Source: Thorsellia kenyensis
Lineage (GTDB): Bacteria; Pseudomonadota; Gammaproteobacteria; Enterobacterales; Thorselliaceae
NCBI RefSeq assembly: GCF_042432445.1
Contig: NZ_JBHLXE010000076.1
Location: 1 to 64,000, forward strand
Direction: 5' to 3'
DNA: 64,000 nucleotides
Below are positions 35,271-45,208 of the stretch, in pieces. The notes under the pieces are model-generated. The model did no database searches and was not told where the DNA came from. It saw only the letters and a program-made list of their open reading frames with translations. Position 1 is the first letter of the stretch. Every line of letters begins with the position of its first letter. A program made the translations under genes and the position numbers.

Positions 35271-36533
35271 TTATAGAGAATAGAATGCTTGAGCAACTAC
35301 ACAGTCACCCTCTAATTCAATATGAGGTGTTTTCATTGACACAAAACAGGATTGTCCTGGAAGTAGGGTAATCTCATCATCATTTGCTTGAATTCGAGCT
35401 TTACCTTTTACACAAAAGAAAATACTAGCGCCTTCGAGATTAATGCTAGATTTTGAGTCAATTTTGCTATGGTAAATACTGAAACGAAAATCATCGACAG
35501 GGATCGGGAAATGAGAAATAATCCCTACTTTATTGGGTTTCATAGGCAAAGAATCTAGTGCGGTGGGAATAAATTCTAAATTGGACATCAATTCTGAGAT
35601 GTTGATATTTTTTGATGTCAATCCAGCTCTTAGTACATTGTCAGAATTAGCCATGATTTCTAACCCAGTTCCACTTAAATAAGCGTGGGGGGTATTTGCG
35701 TACAAAAACATTGCTTCACCAGCTTTTAAGTGGATCACATTGAGTAGTAAAGGCGAGAAAGCACCCATATCTTCTGGGTAGATATCTAAAATAGTGCTAA
35801 TCGTTTGCCAGGTCAGTTGATGGTTTTTATTGAAAATATCAAGTGCACTGATATTTAAATTTACATGATGACGAAGTTGTTTTAATAAAAAAAACTTATC
35901 ATCACCCGTAAGTTTTAATAAGCCTTCAAACAGTTCACTAAGGCTCTTTTCATCAGGTTGAGTAATAAAATTAGAGAAAAGGGCATGAGTATCCTTAAAG
36001 GGTAAAATCAGTTGGCTAATATCCTCTAAAGTCCTAAATGCATTCATGGCAATAAAATCAGTCAGAGCATAAATCAACTCAGGTTTGTGATTGGCATCTT
36101 TATAATCACGTACAGGAGAGTCTAAAGGGATCCCTTGTTTATTTTCTTTTTCGAAACCCAATTCAGCAGATTTTTTATTAGGATGCACTTGAATGGACAA
36201 AGGTGTTTTTGCACAGAGAACTTTAAAAAGGTAGGGTAGTTCTTTGAATTTGTCCGCAGCTTTTTGACCTAAATTACCGACTAAGTCCTTTTCAATGTAT
36301 GATTTAAGTGTTTCTAGCGACATGATGTCCTCAGACACAATTCCTGAAGACATACTAAAAATTGGTGCAAACAAATTGTCTTTTTTGATTATTCTAGAGC
36401 TACTTTTAGGATGAGCTCCCATCCATACTTCTGCCATAGGAAGGTGCTCATTGTTATCTATGCCGAATAACTCAGTTAGAGCAGTTTCAGATCCCCAAGC
36501 ATAATTTTGAATGGTATTGTGTAGTTTATACAT
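35271..36533 (-). CDS. manA: Mannose-6-phosphate isomerase, class I
   Basis: A 420-residue zinc-dependent isomerase interconverting mannose 6-phosphate and fructose 6-phosphate. Recognised from the N-terminal NTIQNYAWGSETALTELFG, PMAEVWMGAHPKSSS (metal-site region), SIQVHPNKKSAE, and KPELIYAL, followed by a cupin-like C-terminus. It can feed mannose into glycolysis or supply GDP-mannose. GAGG lies 8 nt before the ATG. It is about 150 bp downstream of ligA and directly upstream of aroC; the grouping has no obvious functional logic. Confidence 0.95.
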   Translation of the reverse strand: MYKLHNTIQNYAWGSETALTELFGIDNNEHLPMAEVWMGAHPKSSSRIIKKDNLFAPIFSMSSGIVSEDIMSLETLKSYIEKDLVGNLGQKAADKFKELPYLFKVLCAKTPLSIQVHPNKKSAELGFEKENKQGIPLDSPVRDYKDANHKPELIYALTDFIAMNAFRTLEDISQLILPFKDTHALFSNFITQPDEKSLSELFEGLLKLTGDDKFFLLKQLRHHVNLNISALDIFNKNHQLTWQTISTILDIYPEDMGAFSPLLLNVIHLKAGEAMFLYANTPHAYLSGTGLEIMANSDNVLRAGLTSKNINISELMSNLEFIPTALDSLPMKPNKVGIISHFPIPVDDFRFSIYHSKIDSKSSINLEGASIFFCVKGKARIQANDDEITLLPGQSCFVSMKTPHIELEGDCVVAQAFYSL

Positions 36534-36681
36534 TCAAAAACCTCAATTATTGAATTAATATTTAATTTATTAGTTTAAAAGAGAATTTACATAAATTCCA
36601 AAAACGTATGGTGTTCATGGCTGAATTCAGCCTATTGTGAGTATAACAGCTGTAATTAAATTACAAAACAAAAGTAGACAA

Positions 36682-38754
36682 TTAAATCGCATTAAGCAGG
36701 CTTATAAATGCTTGTTCATCTAATACTTTTACTCCTAGGCTATTTGCTTTTTCAAGTTTACTCCCAGCCGCGTCTCCTGCGATAACAAAATCTGTTTTTT
36801 TAGAAACACTGCCACTGACTTTAGCGCCTAGAGCAATCAGTTGATCTTTCGCTTCATCTCTGGTCATCTGACTCAAAGTACCTGTCAATACAACGGTTTT
36901 TTCAAAAAATAGATTATTCTTTTGGTTGGCCGAAGGCAAGTCCATTTCATCTAGCTTAGGGAATGATAATCCAACTTTATCAGATAAGAGCGTTTCGATA
37001 AGTTTCAAATTATCTTTATCGTTGAAAAATTCTCGAATGTTATGGGCAACAATTTCACCTATATCCGGAACTTCCTTTAAAGAAGCTTCAGAAGCATTTA
37101 TAATAAGCTGTATGTCCTTATAATGATTTGCTAAGTTTGTCGCAGTAGACTCCCCTACGTCCTTGATACCAATAGCATAAATAAGCCGAGACAAGGTCGT
37201 TTTTTTAGATTTTTCAATCGCATTTAGAATATTGGTCGCTGATTTTTCCCCCATACGATCTAAACTGCTCAAGATAGATTGAGTGAGTGAGAAAATATCT
37301 GCAGGGGTTTGCAGATATTCCTTATCAACTAATTGTTCTATTAATTTATCACCGAATCCTTCAATATCTAAGGCACGCCTAGAAACAAAGTGCTTTAAGG
37401 CTTCTTTCCTTTGCGCAGAGCACGCCAGGCCAGCAGGACAACGAACAGCAACTTCTTCTCTTAATTGAATAAGCGCTGTGTGACAAATAGGGCAAGTAGT
37501 TGGGAAGACGACTTTTTTAGCCGTTTGAGGTCTTAATGAATCAATGACTGCTACAATCTTAGGTATGACGTCTCCAGCACGTCTTATTGTGACCGTGTCA
37601 CCTATGTGGATATCTAAACGATTTAATTCATCTTGATTGTGTAAAGTGGCATTACTGACAACAACGCCTGCAACTTCTACGGCATTAAGTCTTGCAACAG
37701 GTGTTATAACACCAGTTCTACCTACTTGAAACTCTACATCAAGTAGTTGGGTAGGAACTTCTTGAGCAGCAAACTTAAAGGCACTTGCCCACCTAGGGGC
37801 GCGCGAGACAAACCCTAATTTTTCTTGTAACTTTATATCATTCACTTTGATGACTACGCCATCAATATCGTAGCCTAAGCTATCGCGCGTAGTTTCAATC
37901 TCCTTAAAGTACGCCAATATTTCGTCTTTACTTCTCAAGCGCCGCATCCATGAATTTGTAATAAACCCCCAGTCAGAGAGTTGTTTTAAGCGATCATAAT
38001 GATTATCTGGCAATGCTGATCGCTTTGATGAATCAAAGATTATCTCGCCTAGACCATAAGCACAAAAAGTCAATGGTCTTGTTGCAGTAACGTTAGGATC
38101 TAATTGTCTTAAAGAACCTGCTGCGGCATTTCTTGGATTAGCAAACGTTTTGACCACTTTGTCTTTTCTACTTTGGGATAATAACTGTTCATTCAGCGTA
38201 TCAAAACCTTGGTGTGTCATAAAAACTTCACCTCTGACTTCAAGTACTTCTGGATAGCTTTCACCTAAGAGCACCAAAGGGATGGATTTAATTGTTCTTA
38301 TGTTTTGAGTAATATCTTCACCAGAACTACCATCACCACGGGTAGCTGCTTGGACAAATACGCCATTTTCATATCTTAGACTCACTGCAAGGCCATCCAG
38401 TTTTAGTTCACAGCAAAATTCGATTTCAGCGGGATTATATTCAGGTAATCTTTCATAAATACGATTATAAAACTTGATGAATTCCTCCTCATTAGAGCAT
38501 TTATTAAAAGAAAGCATTGGAATGACATGATTGACACTTTTAAATGCACTGAGTGGATGAGCACCTACGCGCTGAGTCGGTGAGTCGGGCGTGATTAGAT
38601 GTGGGTTAGACTTTTCTAGGGCAACTAATTCATCAAACGTCTTATCATAGACAATATCTGGGACAATCGGTTTATCTAATACATGATAATGGTATTCATA
38701 TTCACGTAACTGTTTTTTAAGTAGATTCAGTTGCTTTTGTATTTGTTCTGTCAT
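36682..38754 (-). CDS. ligA: NAD-dependent DNA ligase
   Basis: A 690-residue essential ligase. The catalytic lysine is in CELKLDGLAVSLRY (KxDG). Domains in order: Ia with YHYHVLDKPIVPD, adenylation, OB fold, a four-cysteine zinc finger beginning CPICHTAL, helix-hairpin-helix repeats (IGIKDVGESTA and VPDIGEIVA), and a C-terminal BRCT domain from about 615 (VVLTGTLSQMTRDEAKD). It joins Okazaki fragments and repair nicks, using NAD+. No strong ribosome-binding site precedes the ATG. zipA, its usual neighbour in E. coli, is not next to it. Confidence 0.97.
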   Translation of the reverse strand: MTEQIQKQLNLLKKQLREYEYHYHVLDKPIVPDIVYDKTFDELVALEKSNPHLITPDSPTQRVGAHPLSAFKSVNHVIPMLSFNKCSNEEEFIKFYNRIYERLPEYNPAEIEFCCELKLDGLAVSLRYENGVFVQAATRGDGSSGEDITQNIRTIKSIPLVLLGESYPEVLEVRGEVFMTHQGFDTLNEQLLSQSRKDKVVKTFANPRNAAAGSLRQLDPNVTATRPLTFCAYGLGEIIFDSSKRSALPDNHYDRLKQLSDWGFITNSWMRRLRSKDEILAYFKEIETTRDSLGYDIDGVVIKVNDIKLQEKLGFVSRAPRWASAFKFAAQEVPTQLLDVEFQVGRTGVITPVARLNAVEVAGVVVSNATLHNQDELNRLDIHIGDTVTIRRAGDVIPKIVAVIDSLRPQTAKKVVFPTTCPICHTALIQLREEVAVRCPAGLACSAQRKEALKHFVSRRALDIEGFGDKLIEQLVDKEYLQTPADIFSLTQSILSSLDRMGEKSATNILNAIEKSKKTTLSRLIYAIGIKDVGESTATNLANHYKDIQLIINASEASLKEVPDIGEIVAHNIREFFNDKDNLKLIETLLSDKVGLSFPKLDEMDLPSANQKNNLFFEKTVVLTGTLSQMTRDEAKDQLIALGAKVSGSVSKKTDFVIAGDAAGSKLEKANSLGVKVLDEQAFISLLNAI

Positions 38755-38814
38755 AGCTATTTTTTTCTAGTAAAATGTAATTAGTTAATATAATATTTAT
38801 GGATTAATGAGTCT

Positions 38815-39429
38815 CTAAAGTCCTTCTTCGGACATCTCATCTAGAGAAAGAGTGAAGCTTGGAACAAATATGCGCATGAAATAATCCATTTCGTTTGAAT
38901 TATCTTTAGCCAATGTTTTTTCTAGTCTAGTTTTGGCTAATAAAAATTCATTATTTCCAGCAGAAAGTTCTTCTAGGCATTTAAGATAGGCACATAATGT
39001 ATCTGCTTGTTTAACAATAATTTTGGTTGATTCATCCACAGTGGCACTATTAAAAAGCCAAGCAAAATCAGACTGTAAAGCTTCAGGTAGCATAGAAAGC
39101 ATTTTATGCTCGGCAATTTTTTCAATTTTTTTAAACTCTTCTGCTATCTGAGGATTGAAATATTTAATTGGAGTTGGCATGTCGCCAGTCAACACTTCAC
39201 TGACATCATGATAAATGGCATATAAAGCTATTTTCTCTGGGTTTAGTTGCCCATCAAACACTCTATTTTTTATTACTGCCAGCATATGTGCAACAAAAGC
39301 GACTTGTAAGCTATGCTCAGACACGTTTTCTGTTCTAACATTTCTCATCAGCGGCCAACGATTTATCAGTTTAAGTCGTGAAATTTGAGCCATAAAGTGG
39401 CTAGTACTTTTATCTATAGAATTCATCAT
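38815..39429 (-). CDS. yfbR: 5'-deoxynucleotidase YfbR (HD domain)
   Basis: A 204-residue HD-domain phosphohydrolase almost collinear with E. coli YfbR (199). HD-family metal ligands are seen in ENVSEHSLQVAFVAH and IYHDVSEVLTGDMPTP. It removes the 5' phosphate from dNMPs, tuning dNTP pools, and is required for dUMP formation in some pathways. It lies between the NCS2 purine permease (8 bp away) and ligA. The start is a double ATG; GAG lies about 6 nt upstream. Confidence 0.95.
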   Translation of the reverse strand: MMNSIDKSTSHFMAQISRLKLINRWPLMRNVRTENVSEHSLQVAFVAHMLAVIKNRVFDGQLNPEKIALYAIYHDVSEVLTGDMPTPIKYFNPQIAEEFKKIEKIAEHKMLSMLPEALQSDFAWLFNSATVDESTKIIVKQADTLCAYLKCLEELSAGNNEFLLAKTRLEKTLAKDNSNEMDYFMRIFVPSFTLSLDEMSEEGL

Positions 39430-39437
39430 CGTCTCAA

Positions 39438-40775
39438 TTAGTCAATAAAAATAAACTTCGCTAAAAATAATAAAGAAACGATTATGACACACGGATTGAG
39501 AGATCTGAATTTTCCAGTCCCAATTTTCATTAAACAATAACTAAAAAATCCAAAAGCAACGCCTTCTGTTATCGAATAGGTAAATGGCATCATAACAGTG
39601 GCAATAAATGCAGGCACAGCTTCGGTGAGATCGTCCCATTGTACTTCTGTTAAGCTTGAGGTCATTAATACCCCAACATAAATAAGCGCTCCGGCTGTCG
39701 CATAGGGAGGTACAAGACTGACAAGCGGTGAGAAAAAGAGTACGATTAAAAACATCAGTCCAGTGACAATAGATGTCAGCCCTGTTTTACCTCCTACAGA
39801 AGTACCAGAAGAGCTTTCTATATAAGCAGTAACAGAGGAAGTGCCTAATAAGCCACCCAACATAGAACTTGAACTATCAACCACAAGGGCTTTTTGCATG
39901 TTTGGAAAAGAACCATCTGATTGAGTCATACCTGCTTTATTTGTTACACCAATTAAAGTACCGGATGAGTCGAATAAATTGATGAGCATGAAAACAAAAA
40001 TGATGCTAAGCAAACTGACATTCAAAGCCCCTTTAATATCAACATGACCAACGACTGAGCTTATAGATGGGGGCATTGATACGATTCCAAAATATTTAAC
40101 ATCCGGGTCAACAATTAATCCAATTAATGTGGTAATTATTATAGAAATCAGTACAGCAGAATGAACTTTTTTGTGTGCTAATATAACGATTAAAAAAAAG
40201 CTTAGAAGCCCAAGTATAAATGGGATACTTTTAAAATCACCCAATTTAACTAAAGTAGCAGGACTAGCAACAACAATTCCAGAGTTATTAAAACCGATAA
40301 GAGCAATGAAAAGTCCTATACCACTTGTTATACCTATCCTGAGGCTTATAGGAATTGAATTCATGATCCAATATCTTACTCTTACAACGGTTAGAATAAA
40401 AAGACATAAAGCGCCTAAAAAAACGGCCCCCATAGCAACTTGCCAACTATGACCAAGATCGCTTACGACAGTAAAGGCAAAATAAGCATTTAATCCCATA
40501 GCAGGCGCTAATGCGATGGGAAGATTAGTAAATAGGCCCATTGCAATAGAACCAATCGCTGCTATAAGAGCTGTAGTAACAAAAACTGCTTTCGTGTCCA
40601 TCCCTGCCACACCAAGAACATTAGGATTGACAAACACAATATAAACCATTGTTAAAAAGGTAGTTAATCCTGCAATGACTTCAGTTTTTACATTAGTATT
40701 TTTTTGATGTAGTTTAAAAAAAGAGTCAAGTACAGAGCGAGTCGAAGCGCTTGTATTTGTATTTTGTTGTGGCAT
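39438..40775 (-). CDS. NCS2-family purine permease (AzgA-like)
   Basis: A 445-residue secondary transporter with about 12-14 membrane segments. The AzgA-clade signature is clear: TEVIAGLTTFLTMVYIVFVNP near the N-terminus, ALAPAMGLNAYFAFTVV, FVFMLINLFDSSGTLIGV and SSVTAYIESSSG. Relatives import adenine, guanine or hypoxanthine with protons; which one cannot be told here. I use the ATG at 40775, since the open frame upstream begins at a TTG with no better site. It probably forms a unit with the nucleotidase yfbR downstream, linking purine uptake and nucleotide pools. Confidence 0.88.
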   Translation of the reverse strand: MPQQNTNTSASTRSVLDSFFKLHQKNTNVKTEVIAGLTTFLTMVYIVFVNPNVLGVAGMDTKAVFVTTALIAAIGSIAMGLFTNLPIALAPAMGLNAYFAFTVVSDLGHSWQVAMGAVFLGALCLFILTVVRVRYWIMNSIPISLRIGITSGIGLFIALIGFNNSGIVVASPATLVKLGDFKSIPFILGLLSFFLIVILAHKKVHSAVLISIIITTLIGLIVDPDVKYFGIVSMPPSISSVVGHVDIKGALNVSLLSIIFVFMLINLFDSSGTLIGVTNKAGMTQSDGSFPNMQKALVVDSSSSMLGGLLGTSSVTAYIESSSGTSVGGKTGLTSIVTGLMFLIVLFFSPLVSLVPPYATAGALIYVGVLMTSSLTEVQWDDLTEAVPAFIATVMMPFTYSITEGVAFGFFSYCLMKIGTGKFRSLNPCVIIVSLLFLAKFIFID

Positions 40776-41058
40776 AGAATATTCCAATAATGTCTTAATT
40801 GATTGCCTGGAAAAGAAGTTACCAAGGCACGTTTTATCTTGGCTTATAAGTTATTGAGATGAGTATGGATCTATTTAGAAACGAGTAAAATACAATTTAT
40901 TACCCTTTAGTTTATCATTAAAACCCCATGATTCTTAAGAATCATAATCAATTATGCGGTGTAAATCAATGATAATTTCAAGGGTAACATAGTACATTTT
41001 TTTAAATAAAAACGGAAAATTAATTTAAATTGCGGGTGCTATAAAATATAACAACACA

Positions 41059-42435
41059 TCAAAATCCTATGTAATAACCAACAAGTAAGAAGCCCCAGCT
41101 TAAAACATAGACCATCACCATGAATGGAAAAATATGCTTTAGCCATTTAGTATAACTGACTTTTGCTAGAGCTATCATAGCGAGTGTGCCACCTGATGTC
41201 GGAATGATTAAGTTTGTCAGGCCATCACCAATTTGAAATGCGGAAATCATTAATTGGCGACTCATTCCAATCAAATCAGCCACCGGTATTAAGATAGGCA
41301 TTGTGACTAATGCTTGTGCTGATCCTGAGGGTATAAACAGATTTATGATGCCTTGAATGACACTTGCAGCGATAGCTGCAATAGAGACAGGGACATTTTG
41401 TATGTGTGAACTTAAATAGTAAACAATAGTATCAATCATTTGCGCTTTATTGAGTAATACATCAATTGACGCAGCTAAACCAATAACTAAGGCACCAGCA
41501 GTTACGCCTGACGCGCCTTCTATCATTTGCTCAACAATTTTATTCGCGCCTAATCCGTTTATCACACCAATCACAATAGCGATAATAATAAAAACAGCGG
41601 CAATTTGATTGATATACCATTTGTGCACAAATACACCATAAAGCATTACTCCCATACCCAGCACAAAGGATGCTAAAGTGAGTATGTCTTTTAAAGAGAG
41701 AGAATATTGAGAGAGGTTTTTTGATAACCCACTGTTTTGCATTCTGAACTCCTCTTTTTTTGCTAAGCGGCAAATATAGAATGAGAGTAACCCAAGCGCT
41801 GAGAATACGTGTATAAATCGAAATGGAGCACCAGAAAAAAGAGGTAATTCACCAATTGTCTGTGCTACACCTACCGTATAAGGGCTAATAGGTGATAGAG
41901 CAAACCCCACGCCAATACCCCCAACGGCAATCATAGCGCCAATAAGATTAGAGCGCCCAATGGCAGAAGCAATAAGAACTGCAATAGGAACAAGTGCAAT
42001 GTTATTTTCATATCCTACCGCTATACCAAAAAAACCATAAATAAAAGTACAAATCGTGATAATGATATTCGATTTATTTAACCCCATTCGATGAATCCAC
42101 ACTCCTATTGCATTTTCAAGGGCACCTGTTTTCTGGAGAATATGAAATAACCCCCCAGCGATGAATACGATAAATAAGTAGGGACCTGCTTTAATCAATC
42201 CTGCTGGAATAGCAACAAATATGTCAAATACATGCAGACTAGCACTGTCTTCAATTAAGCGGAACGAATTAGGCACTACTTTAGTTTTACCTGATTCTAC
42301 AACTCGTTCAAACATGCCTGCGGGGATAAAAAAATGCATTAGATAGACTAATACAGAGATGAAAAATATCAAGGCCATGGGATCAGGAATTTTTTTATAC
42401 CATACCGTTTTTGAGTTTTCTTGTGTCTGCTGCAT
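41059..42435 (-). CDS. YfcC-family carboxylate or amino-acid carrier
   Basis: A 458-residue membrane protein with about 11-12 hydrophobic segments. The N-terminal VWYKKIPDPMALIFFISVLVY and the re-entrant regions around NLFIPSGSAQALVTMP and GDGLTNLIIPTSGGTLA mark the YfcC/DcuC-like (ion-transporter superfamily) group. Members are annotated as C4-dicarboxylate or basic-amino-acid carriers; some are anaerobic. The substrate here is unknown. I start at the ATG at 42435, with AGGA 8-9 nt upstream; the longer frame begins with a TTG inside that site. A CRP-like site lies about 300 bp upstream. Confidence 0.83.
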   Translation of the reverse strand: MQQTQENSKTVWYKKIPDPMALIFFISVLVYLMHFFIPAGMFERVVESGKTKVVPNSFRLIEDSASLHVFDIFVAIPAGLIKAGPYLFIVFIAGGLFHILQKTGALENAIGVWIHRMGLNKSNIIITICTFIYGFFGIAVGYENNIALVPIAVLIASAIGRSNLIGAMIAVGGIGVGFALSPISPYTVGVAQTIGELPLFSGAPFRFIHVFSALGLLSFYICRLAKKEEFRMQNSGLSKNLSQYSLSLKDILTLASFVLGMGVMLYGVFVHKWYINQIAAVFIIIAIVIGVINGLGANKIVEQMIEGASGVTAGALVIGLAASIDVLLNKAQMIDTIVYYLSSHIQNVPVSIAAIAASVIQGIINLFIPSGSAQALVTMPILIPVADLIGMSRQLMISAFQIGDGLTNLIIPTSGGTLAMIALAKVSYTKWLKHIFPFMVMVYVLSWGFLLVGYYIGF

Positions 42436-42849
42436 GAGTTTTTTCCTCAAGTGAAAGATAAAGAATAATTGTTGTAGAAATGCAAATGGCTATGTGATTT
42501 TTATGATGCTTTGCCCCATCAGTTTTTTGTTTAACCTGAATAGAGTAGGCGAAAAAAAATTTTTGAGCCAGTTTTAAAAATAGATAAAAAAGTTTTCAAT
42601 AAAATAAAATATTTTTTAATCTGACGAAGGAAAGTTAACAGTAAGACGTATAAAAAAGCATAAATGATAATCAGTCATTACTTATTACTTGTACCAGTAA
42701 AGTGAGGCGATAGCAAATAGAATCCATCCATATGTGACTTATTTCACTTAATTTAGCGTCTTAAATAAAACGGCCAATCAAATGATACATTGTTAGGGTA
42801 TTGGTTAAAGTGAGAATATGAGTATAAAAGTTAATAACGAAATTGAGAG
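42436..42849. other. 414-bp intergenic region upstream of the YfcC-family gene
   Basis: AT-rich region that probably holds the promoter of the carrier gene. It includes a CRP/FNR-type dyad at 42733-42748. No open frame or tRNA is recognised. Confidence 0.4.
42733..42748. promoter_or_regulatory. CRP-like binding site
   Basis: TGTGACTTATTTCACT fits TGTGA-N6-TCACA at nine of ten conserved positions, with A/T-rich flanks as in strong CRP sites. It lies between ispE and the YfcC-family carrier, both on the minus strand, and would most simply act on the carrier gene; the distance of about 300 bp requires a long leader or a distal site. Confidence 0.5.
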
Positions 42850-43743
42850 TTAATATAGTAATTGATTTGAATTGACACCTTTAGCGACTATGCTCCACCA
42901 CATAGAGGGCACTTTTTTTTGTATATTAAGCGCTTGCTCATGATCTTCAAAAATAGCAAATACAGTTGATCCTGTACCTGACATAAAAGGTTCTGAATAA
43001 TTTGTTAACCAATCAATCGCTTCTTGAACTTCATTAAAAAGCTTGCTCGCGACAGGAGTGAATACATTAAAATAAGGTGAGTGTAACCATTCATGCCAAG
43101 TTTTTTTGGGATAGTCTCTTTTGAGTAAATTTGATTGAAATAAAGCTTGAGTAGGAATTGATTTATTTGGAAAAATAAGTAAATACCAGCGTTCGTTGAG
43201 GTCTACAGGTGTAATTACATCACCCACACCCGTAGCAAAAGCTGAACGATTGATGATGAAAATCGGCACATCAGCCCCTAAATTAACGGCAATTTTAGCT
43301 AGAATGTCTACGGGTAGATAGAGCTGCCAAATCTGATTTAATGCAATTAGGGTACTTGCAGCATTGGATGATCCTGCCCCTAAACCAGCCCCTAGGGGCA
43401 TTTTTTTATCCAATAATATGGAAATATCAGTGAATTTTCTTTTCAGATTCCTTTCGACTGCAAACTCATAAAGGAGATCTGCGGCTTTAATGATTAAGTT
43501 ATCTTCTTTGGGGTGAAGGGTAATATTTCTAGTAAATTTATGATGATGCGTTTTTTTTGAAAAAAACAATTCAATCTTTGGCTTTTCAGTAATTACTTTA
43601 GACTCTTCATACTCAAATAGGATTTCGTCACCGACATTAAGCAATTGAAAAAGAGTTTCAAGTTCATGGTACCCATCAGATCTTCTGCCGGTGATAGATA
43701 AAAATAGATTAAGTTTAGCAGGGGAGAATATTTTTAGTTTCAA
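42850..43743 (-). CDS. ispE: 4-diphosphocytidyl-2-C-methyl-D-erythritol kinase
   Basis: A 297-residue GHMP kinase of the non-mevalonate isoprenoid pathway. The N-terminal SPAKLNLFLSITGRRSDGYHEL and the ATP loop MPLGAGLGAGSSNAAST are diagnostic. The start appears to be TTG at 43743: it gives the expected N-terminus (MKLKIFSPAKLN), no ATG is available nearby, and AGGTGAT, complementary to the 16S tail, lies about 5-7 nt upstream. It follows lolB by about 215 bp on the same strand, the conserved lolB-ispE pairing opposite hemA; the usual next genes prs and pth are not here. Confidence 0.93.
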   Translation of the reverse strand: MKLKIFSPAKLNLFLSITGRRSDGYHELETLFQLLNVGDEILFEYEESKVITEKPKIELFFSKKTHHHKFTRNITLHPKEDNLIIKAADLLYEFAVERNLKRKFTDISILLDKKMPLGAGLGAGSSNAASTLIALNQIWQLYLPVDILAKIAVNLGADVPIFIINRSAFATGVGDVITPVDLNERWYLLIFPNKSIPTQALFQSNLLKRDYPKKTWHEWLHSPYFNVFTPVASKLFNEVQEAIDWLTNYSEPFMSGTGSTVFAIFEDHEQALNIQKKVPSMWWSIVAKGVNSNQLLY

Positions 43744-43958
43744 TGTATCACCTTTAATAGCCGCTCGAATAAACTTGAGTCACTCATATAAAACGCGTAT
43801 TAAAACGCAGATATTTTAAGAGTCAATCTTGAAAGCCTGTTCATCGAAGCACATTTAGAAGATTTAGTATTCTAGTTAACTAAACATTGTATAACGGGTT
43901 TTAGTATCGTAAACATAAAATAAAGTTAAACTTGAGTAACATATCATTAATTTTTAAT

Positions 43959-44648
43959 TTAACTTTTCCAGCGATTTATTTTTAATTTGATTGTTAGTTC
44001 TTCATCCCCATTTTTTTGAACTATTTCAAGTTGAGAAGGTAACGAAGTTGGCAAGTTTCTATCATAGTTAATATATTTTACTTGCCATATCAGGTTACTT
44101 TCTTTGCTCTTGTAAAGTGCAGCGGCCAGTTCATAATTTGAATTAAGAGTAATTTCAGTTGCCTCTCCAGGTAAGCCTAGCATCCAGAGACGAAGTTGCG
44201 TTAAAGGGATGTCCATATTGGCAAGATCTAAAATTGCCTCTTCGGGATTGCTGTAGTTATAAACTTGTCCCTTGTCATCAGTGATCTTCGTCTGATTGTC
44301 GTCCACAGTAATGAAAATAACAGTCTGGCCTAGTGGATTTAATAATCTCAAATGATAAGACTCTTTTGATTGTTGTTCCCAATAAAAACTTGCAGATTGA
44401 CGAAAATCCGTTGAAATATAAGCAAATGAACCTTTTGCACTATATTCACTCAAGGCTATTTTTTCCACCTCAGCTTGATGGGTTTTCCAAAGGGGGTTAT
44501 TCAAGGCGGCCTCATTTGCTTCTTTACTGAGTTCATCAGATGTTATTGTACAAGCAGATAAAAAGAGAAAGCTGGTTAAAATAAGGCATTTTAGCCATGC
44601 ATTGCTAAAGCTGAACGAAGTACTGATATTAAAAAAAAATTTATTCAC
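43959..44648 (-). CDS. lolB: Outer-membrane lipoprotein receptor LolB
   Basis: A 229-residue lipoprotein with a lipobox LSAC giving lipidated C33 after a hydrophobic signal. The mature part has the LolB-type unclosed barrel with segments such as KGSFAYISTDFRQSASFYWEQ and QLRLWMLGLPG. LolB receives lipoproteins from LolA and inserts them in the outer membrane. The start is GTG at 44648; no in-frame ATG precedes the signal sequence. It is divergent from the BOF-hemA genes, across 560 bp. The identity rests on both sequence features and the lolB-ispE/hemA synteny. Confidence 0.9.
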   Translation of the reverse strand: MNKFFFNISTSFSFSNAWLKCLILTSFLFLSACTITSDELSKEANEAALNNPLWKTHQAEVEKIALSEYSAKGSFAYISTDFRQSASFYWEQQSKESYHLRLLNPLGQTVIFITVDDNQTKITDDKGQVYNYSNPEEAILDLANMDIPLTQLRLWMLGLPGEATEITLNSNYELAAALYKSKESNLIWQVKYINYDRNLPTSLPSQLEIVQKNGDEELTIKLKINRWKS

Positions 44649-45208
44649 TGTAAACTCACTAGAGGATGTTAATGTATTGTGCTTTCAAATTAAACGCAAA
44701 AAAATAATATATCAATAAATATTTGAGTTGATAAAAATCATTAGATTTGAAAAGTATTGCAGAAGAAGTATGATACTTGAATATACTATTTATGAATTAT
44801 ATCATACAAAATAACTTTCTTTCTAAGCTAGATTTTATCAGATATATTGGGATGTTATCCACAAAAATTTTTAGTGGTATTAATATAACATGAAACAGGG
44901 GATATATTAATCGATCAAAGCAAGTATATTGAAAGAAGTCCATATTTTAATACTGTTTATATTATCCATCCTTACTAAATTATTTTATTCAATTTGATTT
45001 ATTTTATTATAAATACCAATCAAAGTGGAATTAATAATCCACTATTGATGCATTTTTTGGGTGTATGAAATCAATTGCTTCATGAAAATCAGATCTAGCT
45101 AATGTGCAATTTAGGAAATAATCAGAATGGACTTTTCTTTCTAAACTCCTTACAATAGTCTTCAGATAAAGATTTAATCCCCTAACTCAATTACTAATAG
45201 GATGTATT
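44649..45208. other. 560-bp AT-rich divergent region, lolB | BOF gene
   Basis: Unusually long and AT-rich for this position. Holds a perfect DnaA box (44855-44863) and a small inverted repeat CCAC/GTGG around a T-run just after it. Presumably carries divergent promoters; I could not pick a convincing pair. No open frame. Confidence 0.4.
44855..44863 (+). promoter_or_regulatory. Single DnaA box TTATCCACA
   Basis: Exact match to the high-affinity DnaA box. It is isolated: I find no cluster of boxes, no dnaA or dnaN gene and no 13-mer array, so it is not an origin. It could titrate DnaA or regulate a neighbouring promoter, or be chance. Confidence 0.45.

Noticed and set aside
43869..43880. CTAGTTAACTAA upstream of ispE, resembling the core of the TrpR operator.
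   Set aside because: Only the central part matches, neither neighbour is a tryptophan gene, and AT-rich palindromes of this size arise by chance.
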